Below are positions 33,871 to 46,100 of a stretch of 64,000 bases of DNA, piece by piece. Source of the stretch: Archivesica marissinica (lineage: Eukaryota; Mollusca; Bivalvia; Venerida; Vesicomyidae); NCBI GenBank assembly GCA_014843695.1, contig CM026398.1, forward strand, positions 42,636,166 through 42,700,165, given 5' to 3'. The translations under genes were made by a program, and so were the position numbers. The notes beneath the pieces are model-generated. The model had not been told where the DNA came from, made no database searches, and saw only the letters and a program-made list of their open reading frames with translations. The stretch's first letter is position 1. Every line of letters begins with the position of its first letter.

Positions 33871-34090
33871 CCTGCTCAATTTACACATAATACGTGACTG
33901 TAGCAAATTAATACTTGCCTCTTCTGCTCGAAATCCGGAAGAGAAAGAATTAATTCTGAAATGAGAAGTGATCAAATTGAACAACCAAAATTATTCCTAA
34001 GAATTACTTCCGAATTTAGCATAGTTTAATTGCACGTGGTTGTGGACTGGACATACTTTCAGTCTGGAACCTCTGGCAGAAATTCCAGAA

Positions 34091-34240
34091 TGATTACAAC
34101 TACATTAATAGTGTATCACAAATGGTATCCACCCTCAATTGGAAAACATTAAAACATAGACGAAACCAAGCTTCACTAATCATATTTTTCAAAATAAGAA
34201 ATGAACTAGTTGCTGTAGATCGGTGTGTTCCCACTTTCCC
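34091..34240 (+). pseudogene. LINE reverse-transcriptase C-terminal fragment (element C, left part)
   Basis: Translation from 34091 gives NDYNYINSVSQMVSTLNW, KTLKHRRNQASLIIFFKI, RNELVAVD. This is the typical post-RT segment of CR1/Jockey-type LINEs (a 'leucine-Trp ... RR ... L..FYKI..LV' pattern). The fragment stops just before the MULE region. The matching next segment is found in the same orientation at 36068. Confidence 0.65.
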
Positions 34241-34534
34241 AACCTTTTATTAGTCCTATAGAAATTGAGGTAGTTGTTGGGGGAATGTATTGTTCGGTGT
34301 AACAATAGAGTTGAAAGGTGATAATTGGCGAAAATTGCTATACTGTACTGAAAATTTGTGTTTCTAAATTTGGGAAAGTTGTTCATAAATATAAGTTTCA
34401 TATAGATAGATATTCTTTATTTTGAGTTATAAGCATTACATCGAAAACATAGATATTTACATGGATAAGACAAACACATGAACATGCATAGCACATAATA
34501 GATATAAATCTTGAAATATTTTTATTGTACATAT
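34241..34534. other. 3' flank of the MULE transposase gene
   Basis: AT-rich, including CTTTATTTTGAGTTATAAGC. No terminal inverted repeat recognised. Confidence 0.35.
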
Positions 34535-35932
34535 TCACTTTAATTTGACTAAGTGAGAAGCAGCATCAACATACGTCATGATGTCCATGTCGCCAGTTCG
34601 CAGTTGGTGCTTCAGTCTGATGAGCATTCGCTCACGCTCACGGTATACCCGCTTCCTTGGTCGCTGCTTTCCACCGTTGGCGTGTTGAAACAGCTTCACC
34701 TCGTTAGCAGCCTGCTCTTTCTGGACCAGGTCTATCAATGTATAAATATTAGGATGGCAGTGTCGTAGTTGGTTGTTTATGTTATGGTGCCAACCCTCAA
34801 CATGATTGGTAGTGCGTGGACCATCATTCTCGTAATGATTCCAGGAGCGGCGGTCTCCCTCTACCCACTGCTCAGTCACATAGTCCTTAAACTTAGACAC
34901 CGGCACTGAGTCATTGTCACATTCTTCCAGAGTTTGGAACCACACATCATCGACAGAGGCTAGGGGGACAAGTGGCAGTACCGAAGCACGTAGCACAAGT
35001 TTCTTCACTTCTTCATTGTCCTTGAAGTCAGCTACAAGACCACAATAGTGTACTTTTCTCCACATACACTGTGTGAAGTGAAAGAAACAACCACGGACTT
35101 GAACACCAACAAACACGATACTGACAGCACGCCACGCTGCTGTTTCGAAGTCCATCATTATCGTTTCTGGGGACAGAGGAATGTTATGTTCACGGGCGAA
35201 ATTCTGGATGAGTGTGAAGAATCTGGTGTACATTGTCTGTTGTTTATTTGGGAGTAGTCCATACACTAGGGGACACATATACCCGTCGATCATGGCGTGG
35301 ATGGTGTATAGCTGGTAGAAATATGACGGCGAAGCGTAGAAGGTACCGTCCATATACCAGGTCTCGGCTGTAGACAGCTGGGCCAGGTTGTCAACGGTGG
35401 CGAATATGAGCATTCGCGCCACATCACCGTCATTGGCGATTAGGAATGGCTCCCCTGCAAGCGACTCTATCCACTTCCCTTCCAAGTTGACATCCGCCCT
35501 TGTCTTTGGCAGAACTGGTCTAGTCTTAGACCGCTGTCTATATAAACTGGATTTGGCTTCGTAGAAAGTGGGTAGATTAGCCACAACCTCTTGGGTGGAA
35601 TTGTCCCATTCGATCGATCTTGTGTCTGCCAGCATATCGTTATAGATGGAGGGCACCGGCTGTGTTGACCCTCGGACCTGCTTTCGGACACCACTCATGA
35701 TGTCCGCAGCAACAATTCTGCTGTTATCTCTTGGGTGATTGTGTTCATCAGCGATTTTGGTAGGAAGCTCATTCTTAGTGTTAATTTTAGCATTGCATGC
35801 TTTGTTGACACAGTTCCAGTAGCGACACTCCCGTTTTCTGGTTTTCAGGCTGTACATGTAACCATCTAGAACTAGAGTCTGACTTCCTCTGCTATTCTCT
35901 ATGAACCGTATATTGACTAGCGCATTTGCCAT
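34535..35932 (-). CDS. FLYWCH-MULE transposase, apparently intact
   Basis: This is one uninterrupted frame of 465 codons. Residues 1-70 form a FLYWCH-type zinc finger: FIENSRGSQTLVLDGYMY, then YWNC (Cys41), Cys46 and DEHNH (His64, His66). Residues 190-385 form the MULE catalytic domain, with the DDE triad as WYMDGTF (Asp195), IMMDFETAAWRA (Asp261) and TTNHVEGWH (Glu379). C282-x2-H285 (GCFFHFTQCMW) matches the usual metal-site position. The tail is basic (KQRPRKRVYRERERM). The protein would cut and join DNA at element ends in the nucleus. No frameshift or stop is present, so it is recent, active or retained. It is not spliced in the visible frame. A retained host gene is an alternative, because I see no terminal inverted repeats. 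Confidence 0.93.
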   Translation of the reverse strand: MANALVNIRFIENSRGSQTLVLDGYMYSLKTRKRECRYWNCVNKACNAKINTKNELPTKIADEHNHPRDNSRIVAADIMSGVRKQVRGSTQPVPSIYNDMLADTRSIEWDNSTQEVVANLPTFYEAKSSLYRQRSKTRPVLPKTRADVNLEGKWIESLAGEPFLIANDGDVARMLIFATVDNLAQLSTAETWYMDGTFYASPSYFYQLYTIHAMIDGYMCPLVYGLLPNKQQTMYTRFFTLIQNFAREHNIPLSPETIMMDFETAAWRAVSIVFVGVQVRGCFFHFTQCMWRKVHYCGLVADFKDNEEVKKLVLRASVLPLVPLASVDDVWFQTLEECDNDSVPVSKFKDYVTEQWVEGDRRSWNHYENDGPRTTNHVEGWHHNINNQLRHCHPNIYTLIDLVQKEQAANEVKLFQHANGGKQRPRKRVYRERERMLIRLKHQLRTGDMDIMTYVDAASHLVKLK

Positions 35933-36067
35933 TTTAGAGATTTATGATTACAGAGGAAACTGACCTTCATTTTATACTATGTTAAAGAATGACTTACAGT
36001 TAGTGACCTGTTTTTCTTAGTTTTCAACAGTTAGTTATAAGTAAATTGTTAATTTCATTAATCATTA
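35933..36067. promoter_or_regulatory. 5' flank of the MULE transposase gene
   Basis: About 135 AT-rich bases separate the MULE start from the LINE fragment at 36068, so any promoter of the transposase should lie here. No specific motif is claimed. Confidence 0.3.
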
Positions 36068-36260
36068 TTGTTGTTCTCAGATCACCATCAACTTACACCC
36101 ACAAGAAACCTTAACTATCTAATCACACAGTCAAAAACCCAATACCATGCCAACTCATTTCCCCAAAGAACAAGCATGCTATGGAACAGTCTACTGAGTA
36201 CCGACACATACATACAGTCGAGTCCCAGTCTGCCGATCTTTGTTAGCAGACTGTACCCGA
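36068..36260 (+). pseudogene. LINE reverse-transcriptase C-terminal fragment (element C, right part)
   Basis: Translation gives DHHQLTPTRNLNYLI, then TQSKTQYHANSFPQRTSM, LWNSL and SLPIFVSRLYP. The pattern 'N-S-F-x-x-R-T-x-x-x-W-N-S-L' is the usual last segment of CR1/Jockey-type ORF2, directly following the segment seen at 34091-34240. A (TC)n run follows at about 36249. Confidence 0.65.
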
Positions 36261-36469
36261 ACTCTCTCTCTCTCTCTTTAATCCTTGTTCTGTCTGCTTT
36301 TAACTATAGCTTTGTAGATCCTTTTATCGTTTTAACTTACACAGTGAAGTTGACGTTGAAGTATCATCGAGAATTAAAGAGCTTAATAAGTTGTATTATT
36401 TCATAGAGCGTCTGTAAATAATGATAAATCGTATGTCGTGAACAAGTGCATGCAGTGACATCGTGTAAT

Positions 36470-36785
36470 TGATATCAACTGTGTGTTGTACGTTTATTTA
36501 TCGTCGCTACCGGTTGCCCATATGAGCGACGCCTCCTGAAGAGATTAGCCATTATTTTTAGATGTTGTAGGATAGTGCATGATACAGACAGAGACTCATT
36601 CCAGAGTATCCTCCGGTTATTTTACGTGCACGGTGTAAAGCACCGACACGAGACCTCGGTTTAACGTCCCATCTGAAAGACTGTTAATTTTATTAGGGTC
36701 AGACGGGGGATCGAACCTGCGATACCTGGATTACCAGTCCAGCGTGTTACCACTAGACTACAGATTCGCCTGTTGATATCAACTG
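36470..36785 (-). mobile_element. SINE family 1, full length, perfect 12-bp target-site duplication
   Basis: TGATATCAACTG is present at 36470-36481 and 36774-36785. This fixes the element at 36482-36773 (292 bp), running on the plus strand from the 3' tail (TACGTTTATTTATCG) to the tRNA-like head (GACTACAGATTCGCC). The 3' hairpin arms lie at 36502-36508 and 36525-36531. It is the best copy for defining family ends. Confidence 0.96.
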
Positions 36786-37374
36786 CGAGAAGTGATAGGC
36801 CCTAACAAAATAAGTTCCAAATATTGTAAATTTAGATAATTGATTGGTAAGGATTATGTCTCATACATGTTAGCTATAGGCGATACAATATCCCCTATCA
36901 AATATAATGTCGATGTGGCGTGCATGTCACCAGAATAAATAGCGAAATCACGTGATCTTAATGAACTGAAAATAAAGTACGCTTTAGTAGGAGTAGAGTA
37001 GAACTCGTTGCTTAAGACAATTGATTATTGCTTGCAGATCCTAATTTAATGAACTATTCTACAACTATAGTTGAGGACATTATTGCGTGTGACCTGTCAC
37101 CTGCAAACACACGTGTCTAGATAATCACTAACTGCATTACATTCATTTCCTGTATATAATCATGAGCATTGTATGAAAAAGAGCAACGGTCTAAGCAAGT
37201 ATTTATAATATGGAATGCGCCTAGTATTGTACGTTAAATATCAACGCCAACGTAAGAGTGGTAATGACGAATCGGTGGTAGTCTTATAGGTCATATACAT
37301 GTAGTCTTTGACATAATTATATCAGCACCAGTGCAGCAAATAATCAGAAATAGTGTTCATATGACGTGTATATG
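36786..37374. other. unique sequence, no gene seen
   Basis: Nothing recognisable. It leads into the TG-rich array. Confidence 0.4.
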
Positions 37375-37385
37375 GTGTGTGTGTG

Positions 37386-37453
<68 letters not shown>

Positions 37454-39136
37454 TGTGTGTATATGGTGTGTATATGGTGTGTGTATATGGTGTGTGTATG
37501 GTGTGTATATGGTGTGTATAGGGTGTGTGTATGGTGTGTATACGATGTACATGGTGTGTATATGGTGTGTGTATGGTGTGTATATGGTGTGTATATGGTG
37601 TGTATAAGGTGTGTATGGTGTGTGTATGGTGGGTGTATGGTGTGTGTATATGGGGTGTATATGGTGTGTATCTAGTATGTATATGGTGTGTGTATGGTGT
37701 GTATATGGTGTGTGTATATGGGTGTAATGGTGTGTAATGGTGTGTATAGGTGTGATATCGTGTATGTATATGGTGTGTATATGGTGTGTATATGGTGTGT
37801 ATATTGTATGTATAGTGCGATATGGTGTGTATATGGTGTGTATATTGTATGTAGATTGTATGATATGGTGTGTGTATATTGTGTGTATATGGTGTGTATA
37901 TTGTAGTATATGTGGTATGGTGTGTATATGGTATGTATATTTGGATATTGTATGTATATATTGTATGTATATTTGGTATGGGTGTGTATATTGTATGTAT
38001 ATGGGGTATTGTATGTATATGGTGTATATATGGTGTGTATATTGTATGTATATGGTGTGTATATTGTATGTATATGGTGTGTATATGGTGTGTATATTGT
38101 ATGTATATGGTGTGTATATGGTATGTATATAGTGTGTATATTGTATGTATATGGTGGTATTGTATGTATATATGGTGTATATATGGTATGTATATTGTAT
38201 GTATATGGTGTGTATATGGTGTGTATATTGTATGTATATGGTGTGTATATTGTATGTATATTTGATATGGTGTGTATATTGTATGTGTATGGTGTGTATA
38301 TGGTGTGTATATGGTGTGTATATTGTATGTATATGGTGTGTGTATATGGTGTGTATATTGTATGTATATGGTGTGTATATGGTGTATATATGGTGTATAT
38401 ACTGTATGTATAATGTATGTATATGATGTGTATATGGTGTGTATATGGTGTGTATATTGTATGTATATGGTGCGTATATGGTGTGTATATGGTATGTATA
38501 TGGTGTGTATATTGTATGTATATGGTGTGTATATGGTATGTATATGGTGTGTATATGGTATGTATATGGTGTGTATATGGTGTGTATATTGTATGTATAT
38601 GGTATGTATATATGATATGGTGTGTATATGGTGTGTATATTGTATGTATATGTGGTAATGGTGTGTATATGGTGTGTATATTGTATGTATATTTGATATG
38701 GTGTGTATATGGTGTATATGGTGTGTATATGGTATGTATATGGTATGTATATTGTATGTATATGGTGTGTATATGGTGTGTATATTGTATGTATATGGTG
38801 TGTATATGGTGTGTATATGTGGTATGTATGTATTGGTGTGTGTATATGGTGTGTATATTGTATGTATATGGTGTGTATATGGTGTATATATGGTGTATAT
38901 ACTGTATGTATATTGTATGTATATGATGGGTATATGGTGTGTATATGGTGTGTTATATTGTATGTATATGGTGTGTATATGGTGTTATATGGGTGTATAT
39001 GGTGGTATATTGTATGTATATGATGTGTATATGGTGTGTATATGTGTGTATTGTGTGTATATTGTATGTATATGGTGTGTATATGGTATGTGTATATGGT
39101 GTGTATATGGTATGTATATGGTGTGTATATGGTGTG
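37375..39136. repeat. (TG)n, (TGCG)n and 11/12-bp TGTATATGGTG array
   Basis: Pure GT dinucleotide is followed by about 13 GTGC units (37399-37453), then 1.7 kb of alternating GGTGTGTATAT and TTGTATGTATAT units. Both strands give long pseudo-ORFs (Tyr/Met/Val/Cys or Thr/His/Tyr/Ile), which are artefacts. Confidence 0.97.
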
Positions 39137-40136
39137 NNNNNNNNNNNNNNNNNNNNNNNNNNNNNNNNNNNNNNNNNNNNNNNNNNNNNNNNNNNNNNNN
39201 NNNNNNNNNNNNNNNNNNNNNNNNNNNNNNNNNNNNNNNNNNNNNNNNNNNNNNNNNNNNNNNNNNNNNNNNNNNNNNNNNNNNNNNNNNNNNNNNNNNN
39301 NNNNNNNNNNNNNNNNNNNNNNNNNNNNNNNNNNNNNNNNNNNNNNNNNNNNNNNNNNNNNNNNNNNNNNNNNNNNNNNNNNNNNNNNNNNNNNNNNNNN
39401 NNNNNNNNNNNNNNNNNNNNNNNNNNNNNNNNNNNNNNNNNNNNNNNNNNNNNNNNNNNNNNNNNNNNNNNNNNNNNNNNNNNNNNNNNNNNNNNNNNNN
39501 NNNNNNNNNNNNNNNNNNNNNNNNNNNNNNNNNNNNNNNNNNNNNNNNNNNNNNNNNNNNNNNNNNNNNNNNNNNNNNNNNNNNNNNNNNNNNNNNNNNN
39601 NNNNNNNNNNNNNNNNNNNNNNNNNNNNNNNNNNNNNNNNNNNNNNNNNNNNNNNNNNNNNNNNNNNNNNNNNNNNNNNNNNNNNNNNNNNNNNNNNNNN
39701 NNNNNNNNNNNNNNNNNNNNNNNNNNNNNNNNNNNNNNNNNNNNNNNNNNNNNNNNNNNNNNNNNNNNNNNNNNNNNNNNNNNNNNNNNNNNNNNNNNNN
39801 NNNNNNNNNNNNNNNNNNNNNNNNNNNNNNNNNNNNNNNNNNNNNNNNNNNNNNNNNNNNNNNNNNNNNNNNNNNNNNNNNNNNNNNNNNNNNNNNNNNN
39901 NNNNNNNNNNNNNNNNNNNNNNNNNNNNNNNNNNNNNNNNNNNNNNNNNNNNNNNNNNNNNNNNNNNNNNNNNNNNNNNNNNNNNNNNNNNNNNNNNNNN
40001 NNNNNNNNNNNNNNNNNNNNNNNNNNNNNNNNNNNNNNNNNNNNNNNNNNNNNNNNNNNNNNNNNNNNNNNNNNNNNNNNNNNNNNNNNNNNNNNNNNNN
40101 NNNNNNNNNNNNNNNNNNNNNNNNNNNNNNNNNNNN
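39137..40136. other. assembly gap, exactly 1000 N
   Basis: An arbitrary-size scaffold gap placed exactly between two different satellites. The true distance is unknown, and the two arrays may not be adjacent in reality. Confidence 0.99.
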
Positions 40137-43100
40137 TGCCTTACTGATGGTTTGTCAATGTGGTATTTCATCTGCTAGTGTTTGGTTGCCTTACTGATGG
40201 TTTGTCAATGTGGTATTTCATCTGCTAGTGTTTGGTTGCCTTACTGATGGTTTGTCAATGTGGTATTTCATCTGCTAGTGCTTGGTGGCCTTACTGATGG
40301 TTTGTCAATGTGGTATTTCATCTGCTAGTGTTTGGTGGTCTTACTGATGGTTTGTCAATGTGGTATTTCATCTGCTAGTGTTTGGTTGCCTTACTGATGG
40401 TTTGTCAATGTGGTATTTCATCTGCTAGTGTTTGGTTGCCTTACTGATGGTTTGTCAATGTGGTATTTCATCTGCTAGTGTTTGGTTGCCTTACTGATGG
40501 TTTGTCAATGTGGTATTTCATCTGCTAGTGTTTGTTGGCTTACTGATGGTTTGTCAATGTGGTATTTCATCTGCTAGTGTTTGGTGCCTTACTGATGGTT
40601 TGTCAATGTGGTATTTCATCTGCTAGTGCTTGTTGCCTTACTGATGGTTTGTCAATGTGGTATTTCATCTGCTAGTGTTTGGTGGCCTTACTGATGGTTT
40701 GTCAATGTGGTATTTCATCTGCTAGTGTTTTGCCTTACTGATGGTTTGTCAATGTGGTATTTCATCTGCTAGTGTTTGGTTGCCTTACTGATGGTTTGTC
40801 AATGTGGTATTTCATCTGCTAGTGTTTGGTGGCCTTACTGATGGTTTGTCAATGTGGTATTTCATCTGCTAGTGTTTGGTGTCTTACTGATGGTTTGTCA
40901 ATGTGGTATTTCATCTGCTAGTGTTTGGTTGGCTTACTGATGGTTTGTCAATGTGGTATTTCATCTGCTAGTGTTTGGTTGCCTTACTGATGGTTTGTCA
41001 ATGTGGTATTTCATCTGCTAGTGTTTGGTTGCCTTACTGATGGTTTGTCAATGTGGTATTTCATCTGCTAGTGTTTGGTTGGCTTACTGATGGTTTGTCA
41101 ATGTGGTATTTCATCTGCTAGTGTTTGGTGGCCTTACTGATGGTTTGTCAATGTGGTATTTCATCTGCTAGTGTTTGGTGGCCTTACTGATGGTTTGTCA
41201 ATGTGGTATTTCATCTGCTAGTGTTTGGTTGCCTTACTGATGGTTTGTCAATGTGGTATTTCATCTGCTAGTGTTTGGTTGCCTTACTGATGGTTTGTCA
41301 ATGTGGTATTTCATCTGCTAGTGTTTGGTTGCCTTACTGATGGTTTGTCAATGTGGTATTTCATCTGCTAGTGTTTGGGTGGCTTACTGATGGTTTGTCA
41401 ATGTGGTATTTCATCTGCTAGTGCTTGGTTGCCTTACTGATGGTTTGTCAATGTGGTATTTCATCTGCTAGTGTTTGGTGGCTTACTGATGGTTTGTCAA
41501 TGTGGTATTTCATCTGCTAGTGTTTGGTTGCCTTACTGATGGTTTGTCAATGTGGTATTTCATCTGCTAGTGTTTGGTTGCCTTACTGATGGTTTGTCAA
41601 TGTGGTATTTCATCTGCTAGTGTTTGGTTGCCTTACTGATGGTTTGTCAATGTGGTATTTCATCTGCTAGTGTTTGGTGGCCTTACTGATGGTTTGTCAA
41701 TGTGGTATTTCATCTGCTAGTGTTTGTTGCCTTACTGATGGTTTGTCAATGTGGTATTTCATCTGCTAGTGTTTGGTTGCCTTACTGATGGTTTGTCAAT
41801 GTGGTATTTCATCTGCTAGTGTTTGGTTGCCTTACTGATGGTTTGTCAATGTGGTATTTCATCTGCTAGTGTTTGGTTGCCTTACTGATGGTTTGTCAAT
41901 GTGGTATTTCATCTGCTAGTGCTTGGTGGCCTTACTGATGGTTTGTCAATGTGGTATTTCATCTGCTAGTGTTTGGTTGCCTTACTGATGGTTTGTCAAT
42001 GTGGTATTTCATCTGCTAGTGCTTGGTGGCCTTACTGATGGTTTGTCAATGTGGTATTTCATCTGCTAGTGCTTGGTTGCCTTACTGATGGTTTGTCAAT
42101 GTGGTATTTCATCTGCTAGTGTTTGGTGGCCTTACTGATGGTTTGTCAATGTGGTATTTCATTTGCTCAGGTTTGGTTGCCATACTGATGGTTTGTCAAT
42201 GTGGTGTTTCATCTGCTCAGGTTTGTCTGCCTTACTGATGATTTGTCAATGTGGTATTTCATCTGCTAGTGTTTGGTTGGCTTACTGATGGTTTGGCAAT
42301 GTGGTATTTCATCTGCTAATGCTTGGTTGCCTTACTGATGCTTTGTCAATGTGGTATTTCATCTGCTAGTGTTTGTTGCCTTACTGATGGTTTGTCAATG
42401 TGGTATTTCATCTGCTAGTGTTTGGTTGCCTTACTGATGGTTTGGCAATGTGGTATTTCATCTGCTAGTGCTTGGTGGCCTTACTGATGGTTTGTCAATG
42501 TGGTATTTCATCTGCTAGTGTTTGGTGGTATTACTGATGGGTTGTCAATGTGGTATTTCATATGCTAGTGTTTGGTTGGCTTACTGATGGTTTGGCAATG
42601 TGGTATTTCATCTGCTAGTGTTTGGTTGCCTTACTGATGGTTTGTCAATGTGGTATTTCATCTGCTAGTGTTTGGTTGCCTTACTGATGGTTTGTAAATG
42701 TGGTATTTCATCTGCTAGTGTTTCGTTGGCTTACTGATGGTTTGTCAATGTGGTATTTCATCTGCTAGTGTTTGGTGGCCTTACTGATGGTTTGTCAATG
42801 TGGTATTTCATCTGCTAGTGTTTGTTGCCTTACTGATGGTTTGTCAATGTGGTATTTCATCTGCTAGTGTTTGGTGGCCTTACTGATGGTTTGTCAATGT
42901 GGTATTTCATCTGCTAGTGTTTGTTGCCTTACTGATGGTTTGTCAATGTGGTATTTCATCTGCTAGTGTTTGGTTCCTTACTGATGGTTTGTCAATGTGG
43001 TATTTCATCTGCTAGTGTTTGGTTGCCTTACTGATGGTTTGTCAATGTGGTATTTCATCTGCTAGTGTTTGGTTGCCTTACTGATGGTTTGTCAATGTGG

Positions 43101-46100
43101 TATTTCATCTGCTAGTGTTTGGTGGCCTTACTGATGGTTTGTCAATGTGGTATTTCATCTGCTAGTGTTTGGTTGCCTTACTGATGGTTTGTCAATGTGG
43201 TATTTCATCTGCTAGTGTTTGGTTGCCTTACTGATGGTTTGTCAATGTGGTATTTCATCTGCTAGTGTTTGGTTGGCTTACTGATGGTTTGTCAATGTGG
43301 TATTTCATCTGCTAGTGTTTGGTGGCCTTACTGATGGTTTGTCAATGTGGTATTTCATCTGCTAGTGTTTGTTGCCTTACTGATGGTTTGTCAATGTGGT
43401 ATTTCATCTGCTAGTGTTTGGTTGCCTTACTGATGGTTTGTCAATGTGGTATTTCATCTGCTAGTGTTTGGTTGCCTTACTGATGGTTTGTCAATGTGGT
43501 ATTTCATCTGCTAGTGTTTGGTTGGCTTACTGATGGTTTGTCAATGTGGTATTTCATCTGCTAGTGTTTGGTTGCCTTACTGATGGTTTGTCAATGTGGT
43601 ATTTCATCTGCTAGTGTTTGGTTGCCTTACTGATGGTTTGTCAATGTGGTATTTCATCTGCTAGTGTTTGGTTGGCTTACTGATGGTTTGTCAATGTGGT
43701 ATTTCATCTGCTAGTGCTTGGTGGCCTTACTGATGGTTTGTCAATGTGGTATTTCATCTGCTAGTGTTTGGTTGCCTTACTGATGGTTTGTCAATGTGGT
43801 ATTTCATCTGCTAGTGTTTGGTTGCCTTACTGATGGTTTGTCAATGTGGTATTTCATCTGCTAGTGTTTGGTGGCCTTACTGATGGTTTGTCAATGTGGT
43901 ATTTCATCTGCTAGTGTTTGGTTGCCTTACTGATGGTTTGTCAATGTGGTATTTCATCTGCTAGTGTTTGGTTGCCTTACTGATGGTTTGTCAATGTGGT
44001 ATTTCATCTGCTAGTGTTTGTTGCCTTACTGATGGTTTGTCAATGTGGTATTTCATCTGCTAGTGTTTGGTTGCCTTACTGATGGTTTGTCAATGTGGTA
44101 TTTCATCTGCTAGTGTTTTTGCCTTACTGATGGTTTGTCAATGTGGTATTTCATCTGCTAGTGTTTGGTTGCCTTACTGATGGTTTGTCAATGTGGTATT
44201 TCATCTGCTAGTGTTTGGTTGCCTTACTGATGGTTTGTCAATGTGGTATTTCATCTGCTAGTGTTGGTTGCCTTACTGATGGTTTGTCAATGTGGTATTT
44301 CATCTGCTAGTGTTGGTGCCTTACTGATGGTTTGTCAATGTGGTATTTCATCTGCTAGTGTTTGGTTGCCTTACTGATGGTTTGTCAATGTGGTATTTCA
44401 TCTGCTAGTGTTTGGTTGGCTTACTGATGGTTTGTCAATGTGGTATTTCATCTGCTAGTGTTTGGTTGCCTTACTGATGGTTTGTCAATGTGGTATTTCA
44501 TCTGCTAGTGTTTGTTGCCTTACTGATGGTTTGTCAATGTGGTATTTCATCTGCTAGTGTTTGGTTGCCTTACTGATGGTTTGTCAATGTGGTATTTCAT
44601 CTGCTAGTGTTTGGTTGCCTTACTGATGGTTTGTCAATGTGGTATTTCATCTGCTAGTGCTTGGTGGCCTTACTGATGGTTTGTCAATGTGGTATTTCAT
44701 CTGCTAGTGCTTGGTTGCCTTACTGATGGTTTGTCAATGTGGTATTTCATATGCTAGTGTTTGGTGGCCTTACTGATGGTTTGTCAATGTGGTATTTCAT
44801 TTGGTCAGGTTTGGTTGCCATACTGATGGTTTGTCAATGTGGTATTTCATCTGCTAGTGTTTGGTTGCCTTACTGATGGTTTGTCAATGTGGTATTTCAT
44901 CTGCTAGTGTTTGGTTGCCTTACTGATGGTTTGTCAATGTGGTATTTCATCTGCTAGTGCTTGGTTGCCTTACTGATGGTTTGTCAATGTGGTATTTCAT
45001 CTGCTAGTGTTTGGTTGCCTTACTGATGGTTTGTCAATGTGGTATTTCATCTGCTAGTGTTTGGTGGCCTTACTGATGGTTTGTCAATGTGGTATTTCAT
45101 CTGCTAGTGCTTGGTGGCCTTACTGATGGTTTGTCAATGTGGTATTTCATCTGCTAGTGTTTGGTTGCCTTACTGATGGTTTGTCAATGTGGTATTTCAT
45201 CTGCTAGTGTTTGGTTGCCTTACTGATGGTTTGTCAATGTGGTATTTCATCTGCTAGTGTTTGGTTGCCTTACTGATGGTTTGTCAATGTGGTATTTCAT
45301 CTGCTAGTGTTTGTTGCCTTACTGATGGTTTGTCAATGTGGTATTTCATCTGCTAGTGTTTGGTTGGCTTACTGATGGTTTGTCAATGTGGTATTTCATC
45401 TGCTAGTGTTTGGTGCCTTACTGATGGTTTGTCAATGTGGTATTTCATCTGCTAGTGCTTGTTGCCTTACTGATGGTTTGTCAATGTGGTATTTCATCTG
45501 CTAGTGTTTGGTGCCTTACTGATGGTTTGTCAATGTGGTATTTCATCTGCTAGTGCTTGTTGCCTTACTGATGGTTTGTCAATGTGGTATTTCATCTGCT
45601 AGTGTTTGGTTGCCTTACTGATGGTTTGTCAATGTGGTATTTCATCTGCTAGTGTTGGTGGCCTTACTGATGGTTTGTCAATGTGGTATTTCATCTGCTA
45701 GTGTTGTGGTCTTACTGATGGTTTGTCAATGTGGTATTTCATCTGCTAGTGTTTGGTTGGCTTACTGATGGTTTGTCAATGTGGTATTTCATCTGCTAGT
45801 GCTTGGTGGCCTTACTGATGGTTTGTCAATGTGGTATTTCATCTGCTAGTGTTTGGTTGCCTTACTGATGGTTTGTCAATGTGGTATTTCATCTGCTAGT
45901 GTTTGGTTGCCTTACTGATGGTTTGTCAATGTGGTATTTCATCTGCTCAGGTTTGGTTGCCTTACTGATGGTTTGTCAATGTGGTATTTCATCTGCTAGG
46001 TTTGTTTGCCTTACTGATGGTTTGTCAATGTGGTATTTCATCTGCTAGTGTTTGGTTGCCTTACTGATGGTTTGTCAATGTGGTATTTCATCTGCTAGTG

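Noticed and set aside
34100..36300. Terminal inverted repeats of the MULE
   Set aside because: I compared both presumed ends and found no convincing inverted match.
37322..40197. Long frames across the TG array and the N gap
   Set aside because: Low-complexity sequence and unknown bases. Not proteins.
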